Of a stretch of 64,000 nt of DNA, positions 33,401-42,625 are shown in pieces; the stretch's first letter is position 1; the number at the start of each line of letters is the position of its first letter. Position numbers and translations under genes: made by a program. The stretch is from contig NC_090142.1 in the NCBI RefSeq assembly GCF_017916325.1, forward strand, positions 383,501 through 447,500, read 5' to 3'. The notes beneath the pieces are model-generated. The model saw nothing but the letters and a program-made list of their open reading frames with translations, did no database searches and was not told the DNA's origin. Source of the DNA: Leishmania martiniquensis. Taxonomy: Eukaryota; Euglenozoa; Kinetoplastea; Trypanosomatida; Trypanosomatidae.

Positions 33401-33841
33401 GCGGCGGAGCTGGCCGCCAACGCGCGGAGCTCGGCGCTGCCGGCGAAGGTAGCGCCGCAGAGTCTGGCCAATCAGACGACCCCGTCGCCGACCTTGGCGC
33501 CTGGAAAGCGCACTCCTTCCGAGAAGACGCAAACAGTGTTTGCACCGGAGGGCGCTGTGCACGGCATCGAGCGCGCCAACAGCGTAGTTGCCGAACAGCA
33601 ACGGCTTGCGCCGCCGCAGCGTTGGCCGCAGCCGTGGCCGCTTCCAGAGTCATGGAGCTCATCGCTGGGGTCCGACTTCGACTATGTTCGGACACCGACC
33701 CCTATTCATAGCGACCACGCTTCCTTCAACGTGTTCGTTGACAGCGGCGGCCACACTGAAGGTGCTGCCGTGCAAGTCCGCACCGGCGGCGGTGAAGGCG
33801 ACTCCGCTCTCGCGGAAACACAGCGTGCTTCACATTCCTGA
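27047..33841 (+). CDS. Giant type I membrane protein, array copy 3 (2264 aa)
   Basis: This is an intact paralog of copies 1 and 2 and belongs to no family I can name. The ATG at 27047 begins a signal peptide (Ala/Leu-rich core at about residues 13-34). The ectodomain to about residue 1783 has the same 18 cysteine-pair units. Units 1, part of 3-4 and 7-18 are shared with copy 2, and residues 980-1783 are shared with both other copies. Units 2-3 and 5-6 are its own. The transmembrane helix (about 1788-1811) is Ala/Val/Gly-rich and ends in W-Y-W-C before an Arg cluster. The tail (about 1813-2264) is Pro/Ser/Gln-rich with several basic patches, looks disordered, and carries a G-E-H-P-L motif about 75 residues past the membrane. 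It is probably a cell-surface or flagellar-membrane protein; ligand and tail partner are unknown. The opening units differ from copy 1 enough for separate specificity. Confidence 0.85.
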   Translation: MKGRISARHAFTCVASAALALALLALAAHGAAGAAAAPTTVATTPSLPLLDVPFEATPPSPIACDTLFISRGGDCSGATTVGGSDTMKGKCVFNVTSAELNIDLSTPGYAVPALYWCSSAQRGESVGALQMSVVTTMPAFFYRGEDNELTFSDATPFGSIVGWFSAPDCGSPLPNHERVTLGKGRLVPLKYSGVNVHVCITIPTVLGSMTAMALRATLTGVHRYTIQPTTGVRHRTISMTTTITEAYSRVSVSYDPYCRSLAQPEKLYTSLTSFDLLWSVPAGICYLCIITSAYVAIPSSNTFTVVEYDVLPHTMYATLATPLTYGLGAIGLEKQLEVALSTTTGCDTGSLVIPWGALLSWAVPKAGTYYACVRDLGEASTAGYASQVNVSLAPTLTFSPLPAVQGMLVSATVNHALSGKTVFSVRLSKSEWCDAAGATAATPHGSATVKVPVPFGTSEKVTYCVSNPQGDTREGTVYYALGSLRTRKYRVGHRALHTNRKLTIVLDSEVLLARGTSVVLAPSEDSSGTCPEATAASTAAGAEHFMTFTVSGASGALSPVLFSSSGAWVVCMRNVLGGDSGYTAVAVLQVYSDAAAVSTAIVLTGVSTQVIVSRLPPSAPVTVTSSSACGPSTKPVGTGTANSTGIVTLNVQAASAGVLLVCVGYPTASESSDTVGVEYARVADFQSAVARVYPSTAYVSEVTTLRFAGIGGMSLEGCYAFFLPGAAVCGEPGAAALRWRLNGPDGTSAVSYGTVDGSALGRGAVYRVCVGRSVGGGFCDAGVVAAVEAPTVSTDPPVPVRGLPVQLWLPPSFTSTAAVTFYVVVGGNVTCSGDLSGVDVYGSGPVDRASGAAAAFVAPARASGARVARVCVGSNESLVSESLGYALGATLQLEQFHTSMVYLQRGVPNVLSGAPMVSAGSLYVVACNGAECSADAADGVCRAKMSQGATSSATVALDVPLGRYLLCQRATMGTVTPVVGSNTTVEVVEPFRMSTSANTSNLRLHVPFGVAMSGGPSKSGARAASTYTVVVQPASTPCGESAAESQRFVIGGGTTQITITDIEPVQDIRFCVQPSAVDSFEVLTGTLRHYMAPAAVIGDRATTLVSGGVRSGATAVLSRTADCLGVVVGGEAAPIVDARVTFTVASCGANAALTSLYYCESARGGGLASRGVVGLLRSSGCSGGAGASIAAVDVAPGAAIGSFGIDSAYLASPRLCASSDCGALLDAAVARVGYAPGVDEDAVFHVCAVLVGDASVMFTTARPTLRVANWVLSPTAALSRYNETLGAAAGVALRVDYATPSSETFMSTARDCRVRTASATGLSSASRTTTYRTTGVRGLVYVCTVAPLSGETVAVAAFLSVTPPAVRRVSPAVVRGGEYGATLVVDGVPPLYSMVPGADSGYTYSSYYTSRSRAVYLSADACSSVLAGTSAATVTPSGSVSFATADIAASVSAVALCAGTAAGPAVVLSGVTVARGKVYPTVLVSGALGAPVFIPSVKGATVQLSASASGCGSVAGMPSFTTDAEGYGAVDLVGGDGGALAVGTYTLCYADAAARAVVALESVALVRASYFDVRGTTFVVGVASRMLLLQDLTSAALVPGFSTVRNCTSVSSEQGAWAAVTSTSVSVTAAGVYTAGLYLCARAPVNGTLVALPGRWAEARGVQFVASSIQLPSAGWDVCTTYTLDQCYPPGASVSSATSVLAVAYGDCCSASSRSAVVGEASMASGTCELRLDYDKVSAHPPGSTYHVCVWDTADDSVCTTVGEARVRTNCTSGGGAGRGLSRGAVAGVAVASIAGSLVVGALVAGAVWYWCTRRRSAMAVDDGHEKKSSTDTDGWGTRSCVCSPTGEWDTAYSTLEESAFPMEGHELGEELERSGVLGPALGEHPLIRSSLGKDVYATDAVFLGWKAGLPQAPVTVRHVKQLIRLSGRYRPSTAGQVEVWRRAVKPFGLPTEVSSTPHERSSVSCEAGATAPLKPQLHRPPTPMPPTQRTAQRLSGQAVLQAHPAGEPKCPPPRPQRRRSASTGNEVFSLSGVPREASPRGSAPLVVLSGGSGTDVADMRSVKRSPENASEPFSKGELTTRHERAVSEDSQQSKRCDKDDLQEWLHGNLPAPKAETCAAELAANARSSALPAKVAPQSLANQTTPSPTLAPGKRTPSEKTQTVFAPEGAVHGIERANSVVAEQQRLAPPQRWPQPWPLPESWSSSLGSDFDYVRTPTPIHSDHASFNVFVDSGGHTEGAAVQVRTGGGEGDSALAETQRASHS
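28978..32406 (+). repeat. Shared ectodomain block B, copy 3 (3429 bp)
   Basis: This is the partner of 20365-23792 and contains the three-way block A at 29984-32396. The start lies in a Gly-Ile-Val-Thr-Leu sequence of unit 7. The end lies a few bases into the transmembrane region, after which copies 2 and 3 become unrelated. Confidence 0.9.
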
Positions 33842-36000
33842 CGTGCGCTCACCATCACGCGAGTGACCGCCGACGTACTCGAGGTGCGGACCGCTATCGC
33901 TAGCAACTCCATGCATCATGGAAGCTGCTGCTGCCTGGGTGCCAGCGGCGCGTCGTCCCGCAGGCGTTGACATCGCAGAGGGGTTTGGTCGGCGCGAGGG
34001 CCGATCGCCGCAGTTCCCGAGGTGCCGCCCGCTGGCGCTCTCTCGCGCGTCGCTCCGCCTCCGCCATCGCATCGGGCGCGGACGCGCCGGGGCGCACTTT
34101 TCTCCCGTTTTGTGTGATTCAGCGCCGCTCGTATCGATCTTCGCGGACTCCTCTGTCGGCTGTGCACGTCCTGCCTCGCCCACTGCACCGATCGCTCTCT
34201 CTTGTTTCGAACCTCTTCATCCGTCGCCCCCCTTTTCTCACATCTCCTGGTCATTCGCCCCTGACACGCGGCGCCGCCCGGAGGAAAGGCTCTGCTCTCA
34301 GCTCCTGTGCTATGCTGGTGACGGTGTGCGTGTGTGGTCCTGGGTGAGTGCTCTCAGGCGCGAAGGCGCCCCATCGCCATCGCTCCCCCCTCTTCCCCGT
34401 TGCCTACCGAGCAGCGCAAGCCCGGCTGAGGAAAGGAAACAGAGATGAGGCGGTCTTTCTGTCGCTGCCATGCCTTCGCCAAGTATCCGCTTTTCTATGC
34501 ACCGCGTCAGGAAAGAAAATACAGAAATATATATTTTCCGTGTGCGCGTGTGTGCAGAAGCGCTTTAGGGCCCCTCTTTGTTTTATTTATTTATTTGTGT
34601 ACCGTGGTGGGGATTTTCCAGCGTGCAGGCCTTCTGCGGACGCTCTTCCGCTCAAGGACAGTGTGCCCAACACGTCCTGTCAAGTAGCCATTTCTGCTGC
34701 ACCTCTCCTCTCCTCTTTTAAAATGTGTGTGTGTGTGCCATTCTCTCTCTCTCCTATTTGAATACCGCTTGACCGACGAAGAAAAGAAATGTTTGTCGCG
34801 CACTCACTCATTCTGTGTTTGTGTTTGTACTTTTCCGGTCGCTTTGTCGCGTTTTCTCTCCCCCACCCCTCCCTCTCTCTCTCTAATGGCCTTCGCTTCC
34901 TCCCCCGGCCCACCGCATCCTCTGACCTGTCCCTCTCCCTCTTCTGCCTTCTTCTACTCACACGCGTGACATACGCATCATCCCATGTTACACACGCCGT
35001 CACTACTTCTTTCACTTCCGTTTCGAGTCTCTCGGTCGCCCATCCCGACCAGGCGTGACCGCACTTTTTTTGGCCATCGCTGTGGTGGTGTTGTGCAGGC
35101 GTGCTTCATGTCAAGTGTCCCCCCCTCTCTCTCCCTCTTTGTGTATGTATGCGAGTCTGCGTGTCCTGTTCCGCGTCCATCGTTCCACTCTTCCCTGCCG
35201 GCGATCACCCTTCTCCCCCCTCTCCCTTCTCTGTCTCTCGCTCTCCGCCTCCCTTGTCCACCCTTTCGTCGCGCCCCCTTCGCCCTTCGCCCGTTGCCCT
35301 TCTTTTTGTGTGTCTGCGCTTCCTCTGCTCTTCTAAAGCTGTGCTGTGCGCGCTGGCAAGTCTCTCTCTAAATGTATATATATATATATATGTGTATGTG
35401 TGTGTCTGCATGCGCATGCGCTTTTCCTCCCCCTTCCTTTTTTCGCGTTTCTGTGACGTGTGAGGATGCGGGTGCCGTTGGCTGAGCATCCCCCCTCTCT
35501 CTCTCTCCTCACCTCCCCCATCTTTTGCCTCCCTCCCACGCATATTGTGCGGTGCTGTGTGCACTCGTGGCCCGCCGTCTTTGCTGCTCTTTTCGGCTCG
35601 GCTGCCCTTTAGGTGTTCGGCCTCACTCTTCTCTCGTGTCCTCTTTGACCGCGCGTCTCTTCTCCCTCCCTCCCTCCCCTTGCCATGCCGCTGTTATGCG
35701 CAAGCATGCGCGCGTTCAAGCACGCTGCTTCTGCGGATGCTGCGGACCAAGACGAGGGCATCCCTGCGTGTTTTTGTGCCGAGGTGAGCCTCGACATCGT
35801 GGCGTTGGAGGCGACTAAGCGTCCCTCTCACGGTTGATTGTCCGGTCTCCTCTCTTTCTGGCTCGCCTCCCTCGCTCCTCTTCGCTCCCTGCCCCCTCCC
35901 TCCTGTCGCTCTCTCCTGCCACCCATCCTCCTCAGAATCGAATCGCGTGCATCAGCTGCTGCCCGAGGGGAATATATATTTTTCTATACATATACACATG

Positions 36001-36020
36001 CATATATATATATATATATG
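36001..36020. repeat. (TA)n microsatellite
   Basis: An uninterrupted run of about ten TA units in non-coding DNA. Confidence 0.85.
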
Positions 36021-36358
36021 TTCCTCGCGCACTCCACTCCTCTCTCTTTCGTGCCCCTGCGTGCGTGCCTGTGCGCTTAGATGCTTCTGCGTTGGCGCCG
36101 CCCCTGCGCCAGCTGTGCTGAGGAGGCGACTCTGTGCGCCGCTTTCGTTTCCGCCTCACGCCTCACTCCTCCCCCTGCCAACTTTTGTCTGCCATCGAGG
36201 CGCTGCATACGCGGGTAAGGGGTTAGATGGTGGAGGGGAGCGGCGTCAGCGGGGACCGAGTTGGCGGAGGAAGGAAGGGGAGAGGACGACGGTGGGGAGG
36301 GGGTAGCTGCCGTTGATGTCGGCACTCTTTGTTTCACACCGCTGCATGCCAGGAGCAC

Positions 36359-36374
36359 ATATATATATATATAT
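36359..36374. repeat. (TA)n microsatellite
   Basis: A short AT/TA dinucleotide run in non-coding DNA, about 1.5 kb before PEX4. Confidence 0.8.
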
Positions 36375-37446
36375 ACATAGCTAATATCGCCCCCCCCATT
36401 CGTCTAGCGTTAGCGGCGGACTCCTAAACGCGTCTCCGCCAATGGACGTCGTTTCTTCTCTTTGCGGGCCAGCACTGCGTCCGGCACTTCCTTCTTCTGA
36501 GCTCATTCTGTGTGCTATCATGTGCACTTCCCCCTCCTCCATCTTTCGGTCGCATCTCTTCCGTCTTGGTGTTGCTCCATTTTCCTCCCCCCACCGCCGT
36601 CACACCACCACACCGTGGCTGCGCGAGGCTGTCATTAAGAAAGTCTGAGGATCTGCGCTGGCGCCTGCTGTCGTGCCTCTCGCATGCCTATGCGGGCCTC
36701 TCGGTCGCTCTTGCTCAGCCTCTCTCGGAGTGCGCTGCCCGGTGTGTCTGTCGTGTCTTGGAGCACTTCGAAAGCAGCACACGCCTTGTGTGCATGTGCC
36801 TATGCGCGAGTGCGCGTGTGTGGCTGTGTGTGTGTGTTTGTGCCTGTTGTTCCTCTTTGTTGAAGCGCTGCCTTGCCGCTGGCGGTGATGAACACGACGA
36901 TTGGCGAGGGCCGGTGTGTGTGTGTGTGTGGGCGGTGCATATCGCCTTCCAGTGCTTCTGTCTCCCTCTGTCTCTGCCCCTCCCTCTCTCCTTCTGACAC
37001 GGTGGGTGGTGTGGGCGCGCCCCGCTCAATGAGGATTTTTTGCCCTGTCTGAGTGATACCGCGTCACGTGTTGCTCTCACTATCGTCGCCGTTGGCGTCA
37101 AGTACGTGCGCGTTCCTCGTCTTCACGAAGACGCTGTGGGAATGGCCGCGTGTAGCTTTGCGCATTGTCCTCCCTCCCCGCCCCCTCCCCCTCTTCTTGT
37201 GTTCAACCGACGTCCTTTCCGCGCGCAACTTCACTCGCATACCAACAGAGACGTCACGCAGCGGCTCCAGGCCACATCATGCACCGCTGGACAGGCTTTC
37301 AACGAGAGCGAAGTCCTGCTGGGCACGAGAGCTTCTAGGTGTGTGTGGTGTATGTAGGGGGCACGCCTGTTACGTCTTGCGACCTCCCTCCTCCCCTCCC
37401 CTTGGCGGCTCTGGAAGCAGCCACGCAGCGAGTGCCCGAGTTGTTG

Positions 37447-37577
37447 GAGGAATCCGATGAATGTGGAGAGCGCCGAGGGAGGAGGAGGAGAGGAGGCGGG
37501 GGCGCACTCCACTGAGATTCTGTATCGCTCCCTCTCCTCCTCCTCCCTCGGCGCTCTCCGCGTTCATCGGATTCTTC
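37447..37577 (+). other. Long perfect RNA hairpin candidate (47-bp stem)
   Basis: The arms are 37447-37493 and 37531-37577, separated by 37 bases. Read as + strand RNA, all 47 positions pair: 44 Watson-Crick and three G-U wobbles. The inner 43 bases of the arms agree at 41 positions as inverted DNA copies. The stem mixes a purine/pyrimidine-rich inner half with an ordinary outer half (aatccgatga pairing with tcatcggatt), so it is not a microsatellite artefact. It lies about 275 nt upstream of the PEX4 ATG and 240 nt upstream of its predicted splice acceptor. It would therefore be in intergenic pre-RNA unless an upstream acceptor is used. Confidence 0.8.
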
Positions 37578-37768
37578 GCGTTTCACTGACTCGTTTACTC
37601 ATGTCACGCAGCCTGCGATGCCCTCCTCACGCGCTATCTGCTGTGCCTCTTCTCCACCTCTGTCTCTGTCGATGTGTCCCCATCTGATGGGACACTTCCT
37701 CTGTTACAGCACAGCAGAAAAAAAGGCAAGACACACACACACACATACGCACAGGTGAGGTGAACTGC

Positions 37769-37817
37769 TCCCCTCCTCCCCCTCCCCTCCTCTCACTACT
37801 CATTTCTATACCAACAG
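37769..37817 (+). promoter_or_regulatory. Predicted trans-splice acceptor of PEX4
   Basis: A strong C/T tract (about 37769-37808) is followed by the first AG at 37816-37817, giving a predicted 5' UTR of 34 nt before the ATG at 37852. It is a textbook kinetoplastid acceptor in sequence terms and has not been confirmed by transcripts. Confidence 0.6.
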
Positions 37818-37851
37818 GCGTAACGTAGCCGTCTCGCACGCACGCACTGAT

Positions 37852-38391
37852 ATGCCCAACCCACTTGTACGGCTCGGCAAGGAGCTGAAGGAGGCGACGG
37901 AGCACCCCGACCCGGATATCCACCTGGAGTTGTATGACCCCGCAAAGGGCGACGGCGCCGGCTGCCGTAACCCGGATGTCGCATCGCCGCCCTCGCCGCC
38001 GCCCTGCCTGTACACGTGGCTCGCCATTCTCAAGGGTCCACCCGACACGCCCTTCGAGGGCGGCAGCTATCGTCTGGTGCTGAGCATTCCTCACGAGTAC
38101 CCCCTCGTTCCTCCCAAGGCGGCCTTCCTCACCAAAGTATTCCACCCAAACGTTGAGTTCAGTACGGGCAACGTCTGCCTCGACATACTCAGGAAGCGCT
38201 GGTCGCCGGTGTGGACGCTGGGTTCTGTGTGCCGCGCGATACTGAATCTCCTTGCGGAGCCGGAGTCGGAGAGCCCCTTCAACTGCGACGCCGGCAACCT
38301 CCTGCGTGCTGGGGACCTGGAAGGCTACGCAAGTCTCGTGCGGTACTACGCCATCACCGAGGCAGGCGCGCCGCCGTTCTCGGACGGCTAG
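37852..38391 (+). CDS. PEX4: Ubiquitin-conjugating enzyme E2, PEX4-like
   Basis: This 179-aa E2 enzyme has one UBC fold. The H-P-N motif is at residues 98-100 and the active-site Cys is at 109, in N-V-C-L-D-I-L. The W-S-P-V-W-T-L segment that follows and the C-terminal N-C-D-A-G-N-L-L-R motif (about 144-152) resemble plant PEX4 (UBC21) much more than other E2s, from memory of that family. PEX4 carries ubiquitin to the cycling import receptor PEX5 at the peroxisome membrane; in trypanosomatids this means glycosome biogenesis. An insertion rich in Pro and Ser (about residues 38-52) sits before the conserved T-W-x-A-x-I strand. The start is the first ATG after the predicted acceptor. There is no membrane segment, so recruitment would need a PEX22-like anchor. 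I am sure it is an E2 and fairly sure of the PEX4 assignment. Confidence 0.88.
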   Translation: MPNPLVRLGKELKEATEHPDPDIHLELYDPAKGDGAGCRNPDVASPPSPPPCLYTWLAILKGPPDTPFEGGSYRLVLSIPHEYPLVPPKAAFLTKVFHPNVEFSTGNVCLDILRKRWSPVWTLGSVCRAILNLLAEPESESPFNCDAGNLLRAGDLEGYASLVRYYAITEAGAPPFSDG

Positions 38392-41300
38392 GTATGACCA
38401 CTGGAGAAGAGCCGAGGTGAGAGAAGAGTGCCGGTGCGGGGTGGGTGGGGCGTAAAACACTGCAAGGAGACTCGGACAGACACAGTGTATGTGTGTGGGG
38501 GGGGAGGGAGGGAGGGAGGGGATCTGCGCTCGTTGCTCAATCGTGAGCTGTTGTCGTTGCTGTTGCTGCTGAATGCTTCGTTGTCTTTCGTCTCACGCAG
38601 TCCTTCTCAGAGGGGTGAGGGGGGAGGGCGTACAGGAGTTGTCTGAAGCAGCGCACGGGTGGTTCTATGATATGTTATTTTCCAAAGATACCCGCATGGG
38701 GGTGGCTGTCAAGGGAGCGTGACGTGATGCCGTGTGCGGCCTCGGAGGGAGTCACGGACGGTGTTTCCGTTCTGCTGCTGCAGGCAGGGCGCGCGGTGCT
38801 GCGCCAGCTGTATTCACACCCGCACATCTCCGCCTTCGCTGTTGCTTCTGTTTTTTATTTTCTTTCGTGTTTTACCCTCGGAGCTGCACCTTTCCCCCAC
38901 CGCGCCGTCTTCAACGCACGCACAGAGAGAGAGACAGACTCATGCCATCACCACCATCATCAGAGAGAGGGAGAGGGGTGATCAGGAGAACCGAGAAAAA
39001 AGTGGCGTGCTGCCAGTGCCGCTGCAGAGTGAAGCAACAACAAAAAAAGAAATGAGACTCCAAAAAAAGGCTTGTGAGCAAAGCAACGCTCAACAACAAA
39101 GTCCGACGCACCATTCGCGGAGGGGCACACCAAAGAGAGAGGTAAAGAGAGCATAGCCAGTACGGTCCTGCGTGACTGCCCGTTCGCGCTTCCTGCGCCT
39201 GCTGCACCACACACGAAGCCGGCGGCTCTCTCTGCAGGTGCCGCCATGACGCGTGCGAGCAATCATCAAGTCTTCTTCCCCTTCACTGAACTCTGCATGC
39301 GTGTATCTCGCCAGTCCCTCGTGCCCCTTCACCTTCTCTGGCCTTTCGGTTGTGTCTTCGTCCTTCGTCGCGCCGCCCCGCCTTTGCCGCGCGCGCGCGC
39401 GTGCCCATCGCCAACAGAGCATCATCACAGAAAAAGGGGGAGAGGGGAACAAAAGAGGCGGTCTGCCAAAGTTGGTTTCGCCTCTCTCTCTCTTTCGTTT
39501 TTTTTTTCTCTCTCTCTCCTGCGTCGGTGTGCGCGCTTCTGAACGCGCTCGCAGTGGCTGCAGCTTCGAGCGTAAACGAGCGCCTCTACTGCTTTCATAG
39601 CACTCTTCCGGCACAACAGTATCTCTCTCTCTCTCACGCTTCAGAGCCACGCAAGCACACCATCCGGTACACGTCTGCTCCATTGGCATACTCGTGTCTC
39701 TCTCTCTCTATTCGTCTCTGCCGTTGAGAAGCGTCTCACATCTTCTTGCCTTGTTTTGCTGTGCTTCTGTGTACCGCACATCTGTTGGTTCCAGTTCTCT
39801 GTCGGCTGTGTATTTGGTCCTCTCCTCTCGCTCTCTCTCGCTCTCCCTCGATTCATCCACTCACTGGCTGACAGACAGGCACACACAAGCGCTTTCTTTC
39901 CCCTCCCTCCCCCTTTTTTGTTTACAGGGCTCTCTCCTCTTTCTGTTGAGCGTCTGTACATACGTGTGCGTGTGTGTGTGTGTGGGGCTCGTGTGCGTCT
40001 GAAAGTTTGTCTGCGCCCATCGCCTCTCTCCTCTCTCTCTGTGCGTGTGTCACCGATTTCTCTCTGGACGTTTCTGTGCTCCCTCCATCCCCCCTCTCTC
40101 TCCACGCACACACTCCCTGACCTTTTTTTTTGTGCGTCTGCTCGCGTCTTCTAGTCGAGTCTGGCACATCACCTTTTCTCTTTTACCCTCTCCTTCTCTT
40201 ATCTCAGTCCCCCTTCGCCTCCTCCCTCGTCTCACGTTTGCCTCTCTCTCGCTCTCTCTTCACCTCTCGCCCTTATATATGTGTCTCTGTCTACGTTGAC
40301 GCTCACATCTCACCTTAGCGCCCCCCCATCCCATCCCTCTGCCCTCTCTGCGATTTCTGTCTGCGGGGTGCGCACACGTTTGTTTATGTATTTGTATTGT
40401 CCCTTCTGTTTCCCTTAAGCATTATTCAGGTGCGCTGTGTGCTGCAGAGTCGTTCTCTCTCCCCCTCTTTCCTCTCTCTTCACGCACACACCTCTCCTCT
40501 TTTTTTGCTTCCATTGTTTGCGCTCGTTCTCCGAGTGCCCTTACCCTTTTTGCTTGCGGGGTATTCTCAGTTTTTTTTCCGTTGCGTGTGCGTGTGCGTC
40601 TGTCTGTCTCTCTCTGTGCGTATGCGTATCACCCCGGCACCTCTCTCTCCCTCTTTCTCGTCTCTTGTTTATGCATCTCTCCCCCGCCTTTCGGCGACAC
40701 TTTTCTTCTTTCACCTCTGTGCGACCTTTTTTTTTTCATTATTGGTTGCATAACGGCTTTACTCGATTTGTGTTCCGCTTGCCGTGTCCTCTTCCCCTCC
40801 CCCTCCCCCGGTCTCTCTCTCTCTCTGCCTCTTCATCCTTTTTTTTCTTCGTCCTCTTCCCTGTCTCTCACGTCCCGCGTCTCGCCTCTCTTTTTTACCT
40901 TTCTGTCGCTCGGCCTCTGTCACTTGACTTCCCCCCTTCCTCCTCTCTCTAAAGATTGGCACCGACCGCTATCGTGTTTCTTCCCTCTCCCCTCACCGCC
41001 GCCTCGACACCTTGTAGGACACGCCCACGAAGCAACAGGCAAATCCATTATAGAGGGGCGCTGCTTCCTCTTCTCCCCTCCCGGATTTACGCATCCCTCC
41101 CGCGAGGCGCACATACACCCACACCCCGGCAGCATACGCGAGCGCGTGCCAGGGACGGGACTGCTGCTGCGACGCCATCACGTCGCACTTCTTCTGTTTT
41201 CTTACCTCCCCCCTCTCTCTTTTCCCCCTTCCCAAGCAACTCACATTAGATTAGCGTTAGCTGTGCTTCCCTATTCCCCTCTCCCCCTCCCGTCCCTGCG

Positions 41301-42552
41301 CCTCTTCCCACTCTTCTTTCGCCCTCTGTGGTGCTGTCCGTTTGTGCTTCGTCCTTACGACTGTCCCTTTCTCACTCAAGTCGTGCATTGCATCATCGAA
41401 TTCTCCTCACGCTCGCGTTTTCTCTCTCTCTCCCTCTCTGCCTGTGTGTGCGTGCGTGCTCCACGCTCTTGCGCTCAGACCGCTGTCCTGGTGCGCTCAG
41501 GCTCTGTTGGCCATCCCCTCCCCTCCCTTCCCCCGACTCCTCCCATTCGCCTTTCCTTCTGTCTTTATCCCCCTTTCCTCTTCGGTTCCCTTCCAAGCAG
41601 GAGCCGCGCGCTTGCGCTCGCGTGACGGGCTAGGGCGGTGGGGGTGCCTGAGAGAGCGGCAAGAAGACTCAGCCACGCACACGCGCGCTGATATTAAACG
41701 CAAACGGGAGCGAGCGAGGGTGACGTGGCAGGAAAAAGAGAAGCGTCGCCTAAATCATCAACGCCGTCACTTCCCCTCCCCCTTTTTCGCTCCCTCTTTC
41801 CGTGTAAATGTGTGTGCGTGTGTTTCTGTGCGTGCCTTAGCATACTTCTTCCAGCTCAGTTTTGTTTTCCTCAAAGGGTGCTGTCTCTCTCTCCTTTTTT
41901 TGTGCGCCGGAGGCCTTTTCTCGTTTGGGTGGGCGTCTGCTGAGTGCTGCAGCGACTAATCTTTCGTTTTTTTTCCTCTTCGTCTTCCTCGTGTCTTCTT
42001 ATCGAGTCTTTGCGCTTAAGGGGGCTCCCCCCTCCCCCCTCCACACATACACACACGCACCCCTCTGCCTCTCTCAATTTAGGGGACCTGGTAGCCTTCG
42101 CTTTCTTCACTACCACCTCCGACTCGCTCTTCTCGGCTTGCTCCTGTTTCCCACGCAACGCTTCGCACGCCACACGTTCGCCGCGCGGGCTCTCTCCTCT
42201 CCTCCTCGCCGATACACTTTCATCGCCATTCCTTTTAGACTCGTATGCATCTCCCCTCCTCCTCCCAGACATCCCCATCGTTTTACTTGGGTAATTACGT
42301 CAAATCGTCCGGCGTGTGCGTTTGTGCTTGTGTGTGCTCTCTCCCTCTCTTTCGCTTCTTCTTTGCGCCGTTGTGTATGCGCGAGCGTGCGTGAGTGGGT
42401 GTGTGTCTGTCTATCCGTGTCCGTGCCAGCGTAGCGTCTTCTTTTTTTCCTTTTAGTTCCTGTGAAAGACGGGCGTGCCGGTCTCTCTCGCACTCACGCA
42501 CTCACGCTTTGAGGCGCCCGTGTCTGTCGTTTCTTTTGGCTTCGCACACACA

Positions 42553-42625
42553 GACATATATATATATATAAATAATATACGCATATATACACACAGATAA
42601 ATAAATAAATAAATATATATATATA
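42553..42625. repeat. TA / TAAA low-complexity patch
   Basis: TA dinucleotide runs flank about four tandem AAAT (ATAA) tetranucleotides, in non-coding DNA inside the 8.2-kb gap. Confidence 0.85.

Larger units (their letters stand above)
33842..37851. other. 4-kb non-coding gap between the array and PEX4
   Basis: No convincing gene is visible. The first 250 bases are GC-rich and complex, probably 3' UTR of copy 3, and C/T tracts dominate the rest. (TA)n runs occur at about 35372-35391, 36001-36020 and 36359-36374. A long inverted repeat lies at 37447-37577 and a strong splice-acceptor signal at 37769-37817; both are listed separately. A 176-codon frame at 33918-34448 has no recognisable composition and is not called. 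Confidence 0.65.

Noticed and set aside
33918..34448. 176-codon frame downstream of copy 3.
   Set aside because: It has no domain, an Arg/Ser/Pro composition like other UTR shadows, and lies directly in the presumed 3' UTR.
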